Shown piece after piece: positions 1-7,169 of a stretch of DNA of 11,990 bases. The first letter of the stretch is position 1. Every line of letters begins with the position of its first letter. The DNA is taken from assembly GCA_016935955.1 (NCBI GenBank), contig JAFGPY010000040.1, forward strand, positions 1 to 11,990, given 5' to 3'. The stretch comes from Planctomycetota bacterium (lineage in GTDB: Bacteria > Planctomycetota > Phycisphaerae > FEN-1346 > JAACEH01). The notes beneath the pieces are model-generated. The model was not told the DNA's origin. It worked only from the letters and a program-made list of their open reading frames with translations, and searched no databases. Position numbers and translations under genes: made by a program.

Positions 1-303
1 CTGGAAGGCGAGCCGGTGGACTACTGCGTGGTCAGCGACGGTCGCGCCGCGGCCATGGAATCCCCCTTGGCCGAACTGGCCGTCTGCCGCGGATCGGTCG
101 AGATGCGCCTTCTCGACGGACGCGACGGGCAGGTTCTGGCCACCGAGGCCGTGGGCGATCAGGGCACTGCGGCCACCGGACCCGAGGCCGCAAAGGGAAC
201 CTTCCAGGCCGCCGCCCGGAGCCTCCTGCTGCGCCTGCTCGACAAGGCCGAGTGCGGCTCGCCGGCCGCCACCGACAGTTCCGCCGACAAGCCCAAGAGC
301 TGA
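1..303 (+). CDS. C-terminal part of an unidentified protein (5' end outside window)
   Basis: The frame is open from the first base and stops with TGA at 301-303, so about 100 C-terminal residues of a longer protein are visible. A GTG at 16 is the first possible internal start, but the frame continues upstream and no ribosome site precedes it, so I treat the gene as truncated by the window. The readable part has an alternating pattern (VEMRLLDGRDGQVLATE, then EAAKGTFQAAARSLLLRLLDK). This recalls the last strand and helix of small lipoprotein domains of the LpoB/CsgG/FlgT kind, in which a strand reports a 'variable generated by' phrase and is followed by an amphipathic helix. That resemblance is from memory and weak. 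The tail (residues about 82-100) is Ser/Ala/Asp/Lys-rich and probably disordered. No function is assigned. The next 370 bases are non-coding. Confidence 0.6.
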   Translation: MEGEPVDYCVVSDGRAAAMESPLAELAVCRGSVEMRLLDGRDGQVLATEAVGDQGTAATGPEAAKGTFQAAARSLLLRLLDKAECGSPAATDSSADKPKS

Positions 304-342
304 CCTTTCGCATTCCCGCCATGCCAATCAGTCCATAGACGC

Positions 343-405
343 GGGCACGGCCCCTCGGCTGCGTTCGGGAACTGCTGCGGCGCATTGAAGCGTAGGGGCA
401 CGGCC
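343..405. repeat. Two copies of a GGGCACGGCC repeat
   Basis: The decamer GGGCACGGCC occurs at 343-352 and 396-405, 53 bases apart. The first copy is the end of a 15-base string, GACGCGGGCACGGCC (338-352), repeated exactly at 1672-1686. The copies lie in the non-coding stretch 304-674. This looks like debris of a short dispersed repeat family rather than a gene part. No open frame with a ribosome site is seen here. Confidence 0.5.
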
Positions 406-453
406 GTAACAGATGTTGCGTCTTGGGCATGCCAGCCACAACGGCGAGGGTGC

Positions 454-477
454 CACGCGTCTACTTGTAGACGCGTG
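454..477. repeat. Perfect 11-bp palindrome, hairpin A
   Basis: The arm CACGCGTCTAC (454-464) is followed by TT and then its exact reverse complement GTAGACGCGTG (467-477). It forms a hairpin with an 11-bp stem. A second hairpin with the same size and the same outer bases lies 23 bases downstream. No T run follows on either strand, so it is unlikely to be an intrinsic terminator. A REP-like element is the likelier reading. Confidence 0.7.
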
Positions 478-500
478 CTCGTAGGCAACTGGCTTACCGG

Positions 501-524
501 CACGCTTCTGCGAGCAGAAGCGTG
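501..524. repeat. Perfect 11-bp palindrome, hairpin B
   Basis: The arm CACGCTTCTGC (501-511) is followed by GA and then GCAGAAGCGTG (514-524), a perfect 11-bp stem. It matches hairpin A in total length (24), stem length (11), two-base centre and outer CACGC...GCGTG bases, while the inner bases differ in a compensated way. The pair resembles a BIME-like arrangement of two REP units. Confidence 0.7.
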
Positions 525-605
525 AACCCCTTGTCCTTCCTCATGTGAAATCCTACATGGCCGCTTGACGCAGTTCACGAGTGAAGTCGAGGGGCGGCTG
601 GGTGC

Positions 606-625
606 CATGGCCGCTTGCGGCCATG
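606..625. repeat. 9-bp palindrome downstream of the DUF523 gene
   Basis: CATGGCCGC (606-614), TT, GCGGCCATG (617-625) form a perfect 9-bp stem. The left arm plus TTG (12 bases, CATGGCCGCTTG) is repeated directly at 556-567. It lies 50 bases beyond the minus-strand stop at 675, so it could help end or protect that transcript, but there is no U tract. The rest of 526-674 shows nothing recognisable. Confidence 0.5.
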
Positions 626-674
626 CCGATGCCCCTGGTTGATTCCGAAACGGCTCAAGGGCAGGGCGGCGGTC

Positions 675-1634
675 TCACGCGTGGTTGCGGAGCTTCAGTT
701 CGAGCGGGTGCGGGTGCAGGTAGACCTGGCGGAGCAGGTACTCGACCTGGTGCTTGCGGGCGTGGTGCTGCAGGAGCGTGATCGGCACCACCAGGGGCAC
801 GAGACCCGACTTGTATTGCCCGAGCACGTCGAGGAGTTCCCGCTTCTCATCGGCCGACAGGCACTCGCGCAGGTGGCCCATCATGTGCTGAAGCGCGTTG
901 ACGTGCTTGCTGACCGTGGCCGTCAGCTTCAGCGCCTGGAGCATCAGCCGCTCGTACTGGGCGAACAGGTCACTCGGCTTGAACTCCTTGGCCCGTCCGA
1001 CCAGGTGGCCCATGCGGCGCATCAGCTCGGCGCTGTGCGACAACAGCAGCAACTTGTGATCGGCCTGAAAATCGACCAGCCGCCGTCGGCCGCCGCCCGC
1101 GGCCACCATGTCGCGATACCGTTTCAGGCAGAAGATGCGCTCGATGAAGTTCTCGCGCAGGACCGGATCGTGCAGCCGGCCGTCCTCTTCCACCGGCAGC
1201 AGGGGGAAATGCTCCATGAACGCCCGGGCGAACAGTCCCACGGCGACCTTGCGGCTGTTGCCGTGGGCGTCGTAGAGCTTCACCCGTTCCATGCCCGAGC
1301 TTGGCGACTTGCTCTTGAAGACGAAGCCGCAGAGGCCCTCGCGCTCCAACTCGCGGACGCGCCGAGCGGCCCAGGCGAGCATGCGGTCGGTGTGGTCGAT
1401 CTTCGTCTGAATGGTCAGCAGGTGCGGAGAGTCGGCGTCGCCGGCCAGGTGCATGGCCTCGCGCGGGACCGGCAGCCCGCACTCCACCTCGGGGCAGACC
1501 GGCACCCACTCGACGTAGCGGCTGAGGGTGTCGGCGAGGAAGGCGTCGCGCTTGTGTCCGCCGTCGTAGCGGACGCGCTCGCCGAGCAGGCAGGTGCTGA
1601 TGCCGAGTCGAATCTTCTCGATCGATGGCGACAT
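675..1634 (-). CDS. DUF523-DUF1722 fusion protein (TudS/YbgA-like)
   Basis: The 319-residue protein joins an N-terminal DUF523 domain (about residues 7-150) to a C-terminal DUF1722/YbgA domain (about 185-310). DUF523 members include TudS, a [4Fe-4S] enzyme that removes sulfur from thiouracil; the YbgA domain has no settled role. Visible DUF523 motifs are STCLLGERVRYDGG (Cys15), CPEVECGLPVPR (Cys47, Cys52) and FKSKSPSSG (106-114). The last motif is often SPSCG in DUF523, so the usual third cluster cysteine is Ser113 here. Cys102, 11 residues before, or Cys52 might compensate. The YbgA part shows DFQADHKLLLLSHS and PLVVPITLLQHHARKH. A start at 1634 is chosen over the longer frame from 1778 because AAGGAG lies 8 bases before this ATG. 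The 48 extra residues would come from repeat sequence and are Arg/Pro-rich. Family assignment is secure; substrate is not. Confidence 0.9.
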   Translation of the reverse strand: MSPSIEKIRLGISTCLLGERVRYDGGHKRDAFLADTLSRYVEWVPVCPEVECGLPVPREAMHLAGDADSPHLLTIQTKIDHTDRMLAWAARRVRELEREGLCGFVFKSKSPSSGMERVKLYDAHGNSRKVAVGLFARAFMEHFPLLPVEEDGRLHDPVLRENFIERIFCLKRYRDMVAAGGGRRRLVDFQADHKLLLLSHSAELMRRMGHLVGRAKEFKPSDLFAQYERLMLQALKLTATVSKHVNALQHMMGHLRECLSADEKRELLDVLGQYKSGLVPLVVPITLLQHHARKHQVEYLLRQVYLHPHPLELKLRNHA

Positions 1635-1676
1635 GTCTGGGGCTCCTTGTGCGATGCGGCGAACGTGGGATGACGC

Positions 1677-1729
1677 GGGCACGGCCACTTCGTCACTTCG
1701 GCTTCGCTCAGGACAAGCAGGCCGTACCC
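1677..1729. repeat. Short dispersed element with near-perfect inverted ends
   Basis: GGGCACGGCC (1677-1686) and GGCCGTACCC (1720-1729) are inverted copies matching at 9 of 10 bases. They enclose a core with CTTCGGCTTCGCTCAGGACA. This core recalls a sequence I have seen in intergenic DNA of many environmental genomes, where it is mistranslated as a PERSRSDEV-like or LRSGQA-like peptide. The left end is shared with the repeats at 343-352 and 396-405. It lies between the start of the DUF523 gene and the end of the aspartate kinase gene. Confidence 0.55.
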
Positions 1730-1790
1730 TTGCGGCATGCCTGACGGAGCAGGCATGGCACCCGGCAACCACAAGCACGGCACCCGTCGA

Positions 1791-1810
1791 CCCGGCCGAG
1801 GGCGGCCGGG
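1791..1810 (-). terminator. GC hairpin after aspartate kinase, possible terminator
   Basis: CCCGGCCG (1791-1798), AGGG, CGGCCGGG (1803-1810) make a perfect 8-bp all-GC stem 21 bases beyond the aspartate kinase stop. No U tract follows on the minus strand, so it is not a textbook intrinsic terminator. It could still slow polymerase, stabilise the 3' end, or work with Rho. Confidence 0.4.
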
Positions 1811-1831
1811 CTACATTTCTTCAACGGGCGG

Positions 1832-3067
1832 CTAGACCTCGTCGTTCAGCTGGAAGGCGTCGTGAACGGCCTTCAGGGCCTTGTCGCAGTCCCCTCGGGC
1901 GATGATGCACGAGATCTTGATCTCGGACGTCGTAATCATCTGGATGTTGATCTTGCCCTCGGCCAGGGCCTTGAACATCTTCTCGGCCACGCCCGTGTGG
2001 CTTCGCATGCCCACGCCGACGATGGAGACCTTCGAGATGTTCTTGTCGAACTCGACCGCGGCGGCGCCGATCTCGGAGGCCAACCGGTGGGCCACGTCGG
2101 ACACGTCGTCGGCGTCGGTCAGGGCGACGGTGAACGACAGGTCGGTCTGGCCGTCACTGGAGATGTTCTGAATGATGTCGTCGACGACGATGTTCGCCGC
2201 CGCGATCTCGTGGAATATCCTGGCGGCGATGCCCGGAGTGTCGGGGACCGCGCGGATGGTTACCTTGGCCAGCTCTCGGGTCAGTGCGGCGCCGCGTACG
2301 ACGATACCTTCCATGCTCGAAACCTCCTTGGTAATCATCGTGCCCTCCGAGTCGTTGAGGCTGGAGCGCACGTGGATGGGAATGTCGAATTTCTTGCCGA
2401 ACTCCACCGCTCGGCTGTGCATGACGCCCGCGCCGAGCGAAGCCAGCTCGAGCATCTCCTCGTAGCTGATGACGTCCAGTTTGCGGGCCGTCGAGACCTT
2501 GCGCGGATCGGCCGTATAGACGCCATCGACGTCCGTGTAGATTTCGCAGACGACTTCCTTCTCGCCGGCCAGCTTCATCGCGGCGGCAAGGGCCACGGCC
2601 GTGGTGTCGCTGCCCCCGCGGCCGAGCGTGGTGATGTTCTGGTTGGCATCGATGCCCTGGAACCCGGCGACGATGACGATCTTGCCCTGGGCGAACTGCT
2701 GCTTGAGCCGTTCGACGTCGACCTTCTGGATGCGGGCCTTGGTGTGCACGCTGTCGGTCACCAGGCCGACCTGTCCGCCCGTGAAGCTGATCGCTCCGTG
2801 GCCCAGGGCGTGAATGGCCATGGCCATCAGGGCGATCGAGATCTGCTCGCCCGTGGACAGGAGCTGGTCCATCTCGCGGGCCGACGGCCGGTCCGTGATC
2901 TCGCGGGCCAGGTCGATCAGCTCGTCGGTCGTCTGGCCGCGGGCCGAGACCACGACGATCACGTTGTGGCCGGCTTCGCGGGCGGCAATGGCCCGGCCTG
3001 CCGCACGGCGAATCTTCTGGGCGTCGGCGACGCTCGTGCCGCCGAACTTCTGTACGACTGTTGCCAT
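1832..3067 (-). CDS. lysC: Aspartate kinase, monofunctional
   Basis: Aspartate kinase phosphorylates aspartate to aspartyl phosphate, the entry step to lysine, methionine and threonine. The 411-residue protein has the usual length for the single-chain form. Visible features are the N-terminal KFGGTSV (7-13), the nucleotide/aspartate site GRGGSDTTA (149-157), VCEIYTDVDGVYTADPR (173-189), and two ACT domains (about 268-335 and 345-405) with VPDTPGIAARIF and VGMRSHTGVAEKMF. The ACT pair suggests feedback control by lysine and/or threonine, though the effector cannot be read from the sequence. The ATG at 3067 is preceded by AGAGAGG, which touches the TAG of the upstream gene; the gap is 14 bases. 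It is the last gene of the hom-apgM-lysC operon. The product is named lysC for its family; with this context a thr-associated name is equally fair. Confidence 0.97.
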   Translation of the reverse strand: MATVVQKFGGTSVADAQKIRRAAGRAIAAREAGHNVIVVVSARGQTTDELIDLAREITDRPSAREMDQLLSTGEQISIALMAMAIHALGHGAISFTGGQVGLVTDSVHTKARIQKVDVERLKQQFAQGKIVIVAGFQGIDANQNITTLGRGGSDTTAVALAAAMKLAGEKEVVCEIYTDVDGVYTADPRKVSTARKLDVISYEEMLELASLGAGVMHSRAVEFGKKFDIPIHVRSSLNDSEGTMITKEVSSMEGIVVRGAALTRELAKVTIRAVPDTPGIAARIFHEIAAANIVVDDIIQNISSDGQTDLSFTVALTDADDVSDVAHRLASEIGAAAVEFDKNISKVSIVGVGMRSHTGVAEKMFKALAEGKINIQMITTSEIKISCIIARGDCDKALKAVHDAFQLNDEV

Positions 3068-3081
3068 CTGAGGAAACCTCT

Positions 3082-4272
3082 CTATCGTCTAAGGAAATAC
3101 TCCATCAGCTCGTGGCCGACGGGAATCCGGAACCCGCTTGTCGCGGCATGCTTCTCGGTGAAGGGGCCGGCATGGACGGCCTCCATGCCCGTGCCGATGA
3201 TGCCCACCGGGACGGGGTCGCTCGTGTGCGTCCGTACGTTGACCGGCGTCAGGTGATCGGGCAACACCATCAGCCGCCACTGGTCGTAGCTCGACTCCAT
3301 GTGCTTCAGCAGGGGAGCGAGGATGTGGCGGTCAATTTCCTCAATGGCCTGGATCTTGTGGGCGGCGTTGCCCTCGTGGCCGCTCTCGTCGGGGGCCTCG
3401 ATGTGCACGCAGACCAGGTCCACGTCGTCCAGGGCCCGGATGGCGGCCTGTCCCTTGCCGCGATAGTTCGTGTTCAGGTAGGCGTTGGCCCCCTCGACCT
3501 CGATGACCTGCCAGCCGATGGCCCGGGCGATGCCGCGGACGAGGTCCACGGCGGTAATGGCGGCGCCGCGAAGCTTGAATCGCTCCTCGAACGACTGCAG
3601 CTTGGGCCGCAGACCCTCGCCCCACAGCCAGATCTGCGTGGCCGGGTGTTCGCCGAGGTCTTGGCGGACGCGGTTGATCTCGTGGTCGGCCAGGATGCCG
3701 CGGCTGGCTTCCATCAGGCGATGCAGCTCTTCCGCCCCTTCGCCCGTCGGCAGGTGGTCCTCGATCGGCTGGCCCAGGATGTCGTGCGGCGGCGTGGTCT
3801 GAAGGCCGCTCTTGCCGTGACCGCGATGGATCAGCAGATGGCGGTAGCCGACGCCGGGGTGGAACTCCCAGTGCTCGTCGCCCAAACCCTCGGCGATGTC
3901 GCGGATCAGGGCAGCGCCCTCTTCCGTCGAGATGCCGCCGGCCGAATTGTCGACCATGGCCCCGTCGATGACCGTCACCAGGTTGCAGCGGAAGACCAGA
4001 TCGTTCTTGCCCAGCGGAATGTCCTGGGCCATGGCCTCCAGGGGCGCGCGGCCGGTGTAGACCGTCGCCGGGTCGTAGCCCAGTACGCTGAGGATGGCCA
4101 CGTCGCTGCCGCACGGCAACCCATCGGGCACGTTCCGGGTCGTGCCGAAGCGGCCCTCCGTGGCGACGCGATCGAACGTCGGACAATCGGCCAGTTCGAA
4201 GGGCGTTCGTCCCTGGAGCGACTCCTGCGGCAGATCGCCCGCGCCGTCGGGAATGACAATGGCGAATTTCAT
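3082..4272 (-). CDS. ApgM-family protein, probable homoserine kinase
   Basis: The 396-residue protein belongs to the archaeal-type, cofactor-independent phosphoglycerate mutase family (alkaline phosphatase superfamily). Visible metal/phosphoryl-transfer motifs are IPDGAGD (Asp9), PCGSDVAILSVLGYDP (53-68; Ser56 the likely phospho-acceptor), HIEAPDESGHEG (290-301; Asp295, His299), and LPDH (337-340) with His349 in NVRTHTSDP. A branch of this family (TIGR02535, 'proposed homoserine kinase') occurs in genomes lacking ThrB and sits beside threonine genes. Here the gene lies exactly between homoserine dehydrogenase and aspartate kinase, so I infer that it phosphorylates homoserine. A glycolytic phosphoglycerate mutase is the alternative and cannot be excluded by sequence alone. 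The ATG at 4272 overlaps the upstream TGA by one base (TGATG), with AGGAG 8 bases before it; the GTG at 4275 is too close to that site. Translation is probably coupled to hom. Confidence 0.88.
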   Translation of the reverse strand: MKFAIVIPDGAGDLPQESLQGRTPFELADCPTFDRVATEGRFGTTRNVPDGLPCGSDVAILSVLGYDPATVYTGRAPLEAMAQDIPLGKNDLVFRCNLVTVIDGAMVDNSAGGISTEEGAALIRDIAEGLGDEHWEFHPGVGYRHLLIHRGHGKSGLQTTPPHDILGQPIEDHLPTGEGAEELHRLMEASRGILADHEINRVRQDLGEHPATQIWLWGEGLRPKLQSFEERFKLRGAAITAVDLVRGIARAIGWQVIEVEGANAYLNTNYRGKGQAAIRALDDVDLVCVHIEAPDESGHEGNAAHKIQAIEEIDRHILAPLLKHMESSYDQWRLMVLPDHLTPVNVRTHTSDPVPVGIIGTGMEAVHAGPFTEKHAATSGFRIPVGHELMEYFLRR

Positions 4273-5576
4273 CACGGCCTCTCCTGGTCGATCACGCGGA
4301 TCATGGCCGGTTCGCGGCGAACTGTCTCCAGGGTTTCAATTTCGGCCAGGGCCCGGCGAATGTTGCCCTCGCGGGCCAGGTGCGACATGATGATCAGCGG
4401 CACGTGCGTCGCGTCGATCGGCTCGTGCTGCAGGCAACTGGAGATCGAGATATCGTGCCGACCCAGGATGCCCGTGATCGACGCCAGGACGCCCGGCCGG
4501 TCCAGCACCTCGAACCGCAGGTAGTAGCGCGACTCGATGTCCTCGATGCCGCGGACCGCGGAGGCGGCCGCCTCGTCGAACAGGCGACGATGCTTGAAGG
4601 TGATGGCCGTGCGGCCCAGGGCCGTGTCGACCAGGTCGGCGACGACCGCCGAGGCGGTCGGCATCTGGCCGGCACCGAGACCGTAGTACAGCGTGTCGCC
4701 CACGGCGTCGCCGTGGACCGTGACGGCGTTGTACGCGCCGCCGACGTGGGCCAGCGGATTGCTCCTGGGCACGAAGGCCGGATGAACGCGGAGCGAGAGA
4801 CGGCCGTCCTCGTTGCGTTCGCCGATCGCCAGCAGCTTGACGCGGTAGCCCAGTTCCAGGGCGAACTGGATATCGGCCGGCTGAATCCGCTGGATGCCTT
4901 CGCAGTAGACGTCCTCGAAGCGAACCGGCGCTCCGAAGGCCAACCAGCTGAGGATCGTCAGCTTGTGGGCGCTGTCTCCGCCCGAGACGTCGAGCGTCGG
5001 ATCGGCTTCGGCGTAGCCTTTCTGCTGGGCCTCGGCCAGGGCCTGCTCGTAGGAGATGCCCCCTTCGGTCATGCTGGTCAGGATGTAGTTGCACGTGCCG
5101 TTGACGATGCCCGTGACCGCCGAGATACGGTTGGCCACCAGTCCGTCGCGGACCGACAGGATCAGCGGAATGCCGCCGGCGACCGAGGCCTCGAAGGCGA
5201 TGGACCGTCCGCGCTCGGCGGCCAGCTTCAGCAGCGGCATGCCGCGCTCCGCCAGCAGGGCCTTGTTCGCAGTGACGACGTCCTTGCCGGCCTTGAGAGC
5301 CTTCTCGACGATGTCGTAGGCAATAGTTGTGCCGCCGACCAGTTCGCAGACGATGCGGATGTCGCCATCGGCCAGGACGCGGTCGAGCGAGTCGGTCAGA
5401 ATGCCTTGCGGCACCTGGACGCCTCGCGGCCGGGCCAGGTCGGTGTCGCAGATATACTTCAGATTAAGGCGCAGGCCGGCCCGCGCGGCCAGGGCGTCGC
5501 CGCTCTCCAGCAGAATGCGGGCGACCCCGGTGCCGACGGTCCCGAAGCCGATGATCGCTACGTTCGCGGATTGCAT
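4272..5576 (-). CDS. hom: Homoserine dehydrogenase
   Basis: Homoserine dehydrogenase reduces aspartate semialdehyde to homoserine with NAD(P)H. The 434-residue protein has the layout of the monofunctional enzyme: a Rossmann domain starting IIGFGTVGTG (8-17), TANK with Lys105, the catalytic domain with TGIVNGTCNYIL (155-166), YAEADPTLDVSGGDSAHK (188-205; Lys205 the probable catalytic lysine, Glu190 and Asp196 the probable substrate-binding acids), and a C-terminal ACT domain (about 353-425; FEVLDRPGVLASITGIL). The ACT domain suggests threonine feedback inhibition, as in other hom enzymes. It is the first gene of the operon. An AGAGAGG site lies 13 bases before the ATG at 5576, a rather long spacing, and a sigma70-type promoter is visible further upstream. 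Its stop overlaps the next start. Aspartate semialdehyde dehydrogenase and threonine synthase are not in the window. Confidence 0.97.
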   Translation of the reverse strand: MQSANVAIIGFGTVGTGVARILLESGDALAARAGLRLNLKYICDTDLARPRGVQVPQGILTDSLDRVLADGDIRIVCELVGGTTIAYDIVEKALKAGKDVVTANKALLAERGMPLLKLAAERGRSIAFEASVAGGIPLILSVRDGLVANRISAVTGIVNGTCNYILTSMTEGGISYEQALAEAQQKGYAEADPTLDVSGGDSAHKLTILSWLAFGAPVRFEDVYCEGIQRIQPADIQFALELGYRVKLLAIGERNEDGRLSLRVHPAFVPRSNPLAHVGGAYNAVTVHGDAVGDTLYYGLGAGQMPTASAVVADLVDTALGRTAITFKHRRLFDEAAASAVRGIEDIESRYYLRFEVLDRPGVLASITGILGRHDISISSCLQHEPIDATHVPLIIMSHLAREGNIRRALAEIETLETVRREPAMIRVIDQERP

Positions 5577-5629
5577 GGTTTCGAAAAGCCTCTCTCCGGG
5601 TGCTGCGAGTATCGCAACATGAACCCGAC

Positions 5630-5658
5630 AGAGTACGGACAGAAGGGGCTTTTTTCAA
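5630..5658 (-). promoter_or_regulatory. Candidate sigma70-type promoter of the hom operon
   Basis: Read on the minus strand, TTGAAA (5658-5653; 5 of 6 consensus bases) is followed after 17 bases by TACTCT (5635-5630; 3 of 6). It would start a transcript near 5623, about 47 bases before hom. A 5-bp inverted repeat, TGCGA-GTA-TCGCA (5604-5616), lies just inside that leader and could be an operator, though it is short. The -35 lies in an AT-rich patch unusual for this window. Confidence 0.4.
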
Positions 5659-5689
5659 GCAAAAAGACCACCACGGGCGGCCGCTGCAC

Positions 5690-5698
5690 GGGTATCAT
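5690..5698 (+). promoter_or_regulatory. Candidate -10 element of paralogue 1
   Basis: CGGGTATCATG contains TATCAT (5693-5698; 5 of 6 against TATAAT if the C is the only mismatch). It is preceded by GGG, as in the candidates at 7106 and 10307. There is no good -35 at 16-18 bases. It ends 59 bases before the ATG at 5758, almost the same distance as for the next paralogue. Confidence 0.3.
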
Positions 5699-5757
5699 GG
5701 ATCGCGACGAGGGGCGTATTTTGGACAGGCGAGTTTCCTGTTGAGAAAGGGGACATC

Positions 5758-6957
5758 ATGCAGCGGCTGACGGGCTGGACGGTGACGGTAGTACTGCTGG
5801 GTGTGGCGATGGCGTCGTTGGGCGGCTGCACCGACCAGGGGGCCGCATGGCGACCTGTCGGGCATGCAGCCCTTGGGCCCGACCGCGAACTGCTCGTCAA
5901 TCAGCGACCGCTGTTGCCCCTGATGGGTTTCTACCAGTCGGTCAAGAGCTTCGAGCATGCCGAGGTCATGGGGCTGAACGGCTACTTCATGCCCGGCAAG
6001 ACGCCGGCCCGCGAGTACCTGGACGCCCTGGCGGCGCGGAAGCTCTACGGCATCGTGCTGTACGATCCTGAGGTGACCGGTCATGCGGCCCTGTTGGCCT
6101 GGCTTCAGCCGCACGAGCCCGACGCCCTGGCCGAGGGCAAACCGCGCAGCACGCCGGACGAGGTCGTTGCGGCGTACGAGGCGATTCGCAAGGCCGACCC
6201 GTCGCGACCCGTGGTGCTCGATTTCTCGCCCAACTTCATGCTCAAGGCCGAATTCGCCGAGGGCCGCAGCGAGCAGCAGAAGCGCGAGGACTATGCCGCC
6301 TACGCTCGCGGCGGCGACATCCTGACCTACAACGTCTACCCGATCTGGCTGCACAACCGGCCGGAGCGAATCAACTGGGTGGCCGAAGCCGCGGACGACC
6401 TTCGCGAGATCGTCGGTCCGGACAAACCTTTCTTCGCCATGATCGAAACCGGCAAGGGCTCGAAGGCGGTTCCGGTCGACGAGCAGCGCGACGTGTCGGT
6501 CGACGAGATTCGCGCCGAGGTCTGGATGGCCCTGACTCACGGGGCCACGGGCATCATCTACTTCACGCACCAGTTCAAGCCGTCGTTCACCGAGTTCGCG
6601 CCCGACGCCGACAAGCAGGCCGGCATCAAGGCCATCAACGCGCAGATCACCCGCCTGGCTCCGATCCTGCTCAGCGGCGCGACGCAACGGCCCGTGGTGG
6701 TTGCCTTCGTGGGCGGACTGGAGGCGAGCTGGACGGCCCGCGAGTACAAGGGACGATTGTACCTCTTCGTCCTCAATGCCGACCCCCAGCGTCGCGAGGG
6801 CAAGATCTCGATTGCCGCCGAGGGGCTGCGCGCGGGCCAGACGGTCGAGGTGATTGACGAGGGCCGCACGATCAAGGTCGACCGCGACGGCAGCTTCAGC
6901 GACACTTTCGGACCGCTCGGTCTGCACATCTACGCCATGGACGTCGCCGGCAAGTAA
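5758..6957 (+). CDS. Exported GH-A-like TIM-barrel protein, paralogue 1 (lipoprotein)
   Basis: The 399-residue protein begins with a lipoprotein signal: hydrophobic residues 8-20, then LGGC with Cys24 as the likely lipidated residue. The body resembles clan GH-A glycoside hydrolases: an N-terminal strand (LLVNQRPLLPLMGF, 45-58), the EPD motif with Glu120 (WLQPHEPD) at the place of the acid/base at the end of strand 4, then a linker to IRKADPSRPVV (143-153), LTYNVYPIW, and Glu230 in MIETGKGS at the place of the strand-7 nucleophile. IRAEVWMALTHGATGIIYFTH follows (251-271). A small beta domain ends the chain (about 310-395). These roles are inferred from motif order and spacing; I do not recognise a named GH family. 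The residues before EPD (QPH) differ from the HDD/HGD of the other two copies. The gene lies divergent to hom; the start has a modest AAAGGGG site. It is the most divergent of three tandem paralogues. Confidence 0.8.
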   Translation: MQRLTGWTVTVVLLGVAMASLGGCTDQGAAWRPVGHAALGPDRELLVNQRPLLPLMGFYQSVKSFEHAEVMGLNGYFMPGKTPAREYLDALAARKLYGIVLYDPEVTGHAALLAWLQPHEPDALAEGKPRSTPDEVVAAYEAIRKADPSRPVVLDFSPNFMLKAEFAEGRSEQQKREDYAAYARGGDILTYNVYPIWLHNRPERINWVAEAADDLREIVGPDKPFFAMIETGKGSKAVPVDEQRDVSVDEIRAEVWMALTHGATGIIYFTHQFKPSFTEFAPDADKQAGIKAINAQITRLAPILLSGATQRPVVVAFVGGLEASWTAREYKGRLYLFVLNADPQRREGKISIAAEGLRAGQTVEVIDEGRTIKVDRDGSFSDTFGPLGLHIYAMDVAGK

Positions 6958-7083
6958 TTGAGCGTACGGTGCCGGCGGTCTGGGGACATTGCAGCTACTC
7001 CGTGGATGCGGCTCTGGGCGCATTTCGCACCGGCACAGGCCATGCACTATTCACGGCGCGACATGGCTTTTCTTCCAGTCGCA

Positions 7084-7111
7084 TTGCCCTGTGTGCGGCA
7101 GGGGGTACCAT
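7084..7111 (+). promoter_or_regulatory. Candidate promoter of paralogue 2
   Basis: TTGCCC (7084-7089; 4 of 6) is followed after 16 bases by TACCAT (7106-7111; 4 of 6) preceded by GGG. The -10 ends 58 bases before the ATG at 7170. It lies in a 212-base gap (6958-7169) after paralogue 1. I see no clear terminator in that gap, so read-through from paralogue 1 is possible too. Confidence 0.3.
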
Positions 7112-7169
7112 GCGACAACGAAAAGCGTAAATCTGGTCCGACATCAACCTTCCTTAGGGGCATCAATCC

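Noticed and set aside
454..524. The paired palindromes as intrinsic terminators of the first gene or a short CRISPR-like array
   Set aside because: No T runs follow them on either strand; only two units with unlike inner sequence and no repeat-spacer pattern exist.
615..1673. Plus-strand open frame of 352 codons over the DUF523 gene
   Set aside because: The minus-strand product has clear DUF523 and DUF1722 motifs and a good ribosome site; the plus-strand product resembles no family.
1635..1778. N-terminal extension of the DUF523 protein by 48 residues
   Set aside because: The extension is translated from dispersed repeat sequence, and the strong AAGGAG site supports the ATG at 1634.
4273..4275. 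GTG start for the ApgM-family gene, one codon upstream of the ATG
   Set aside because: The AGGAG spacing fits the ATG at 4272 better, and TGATG overlap with hom is a common coupling arrangement.
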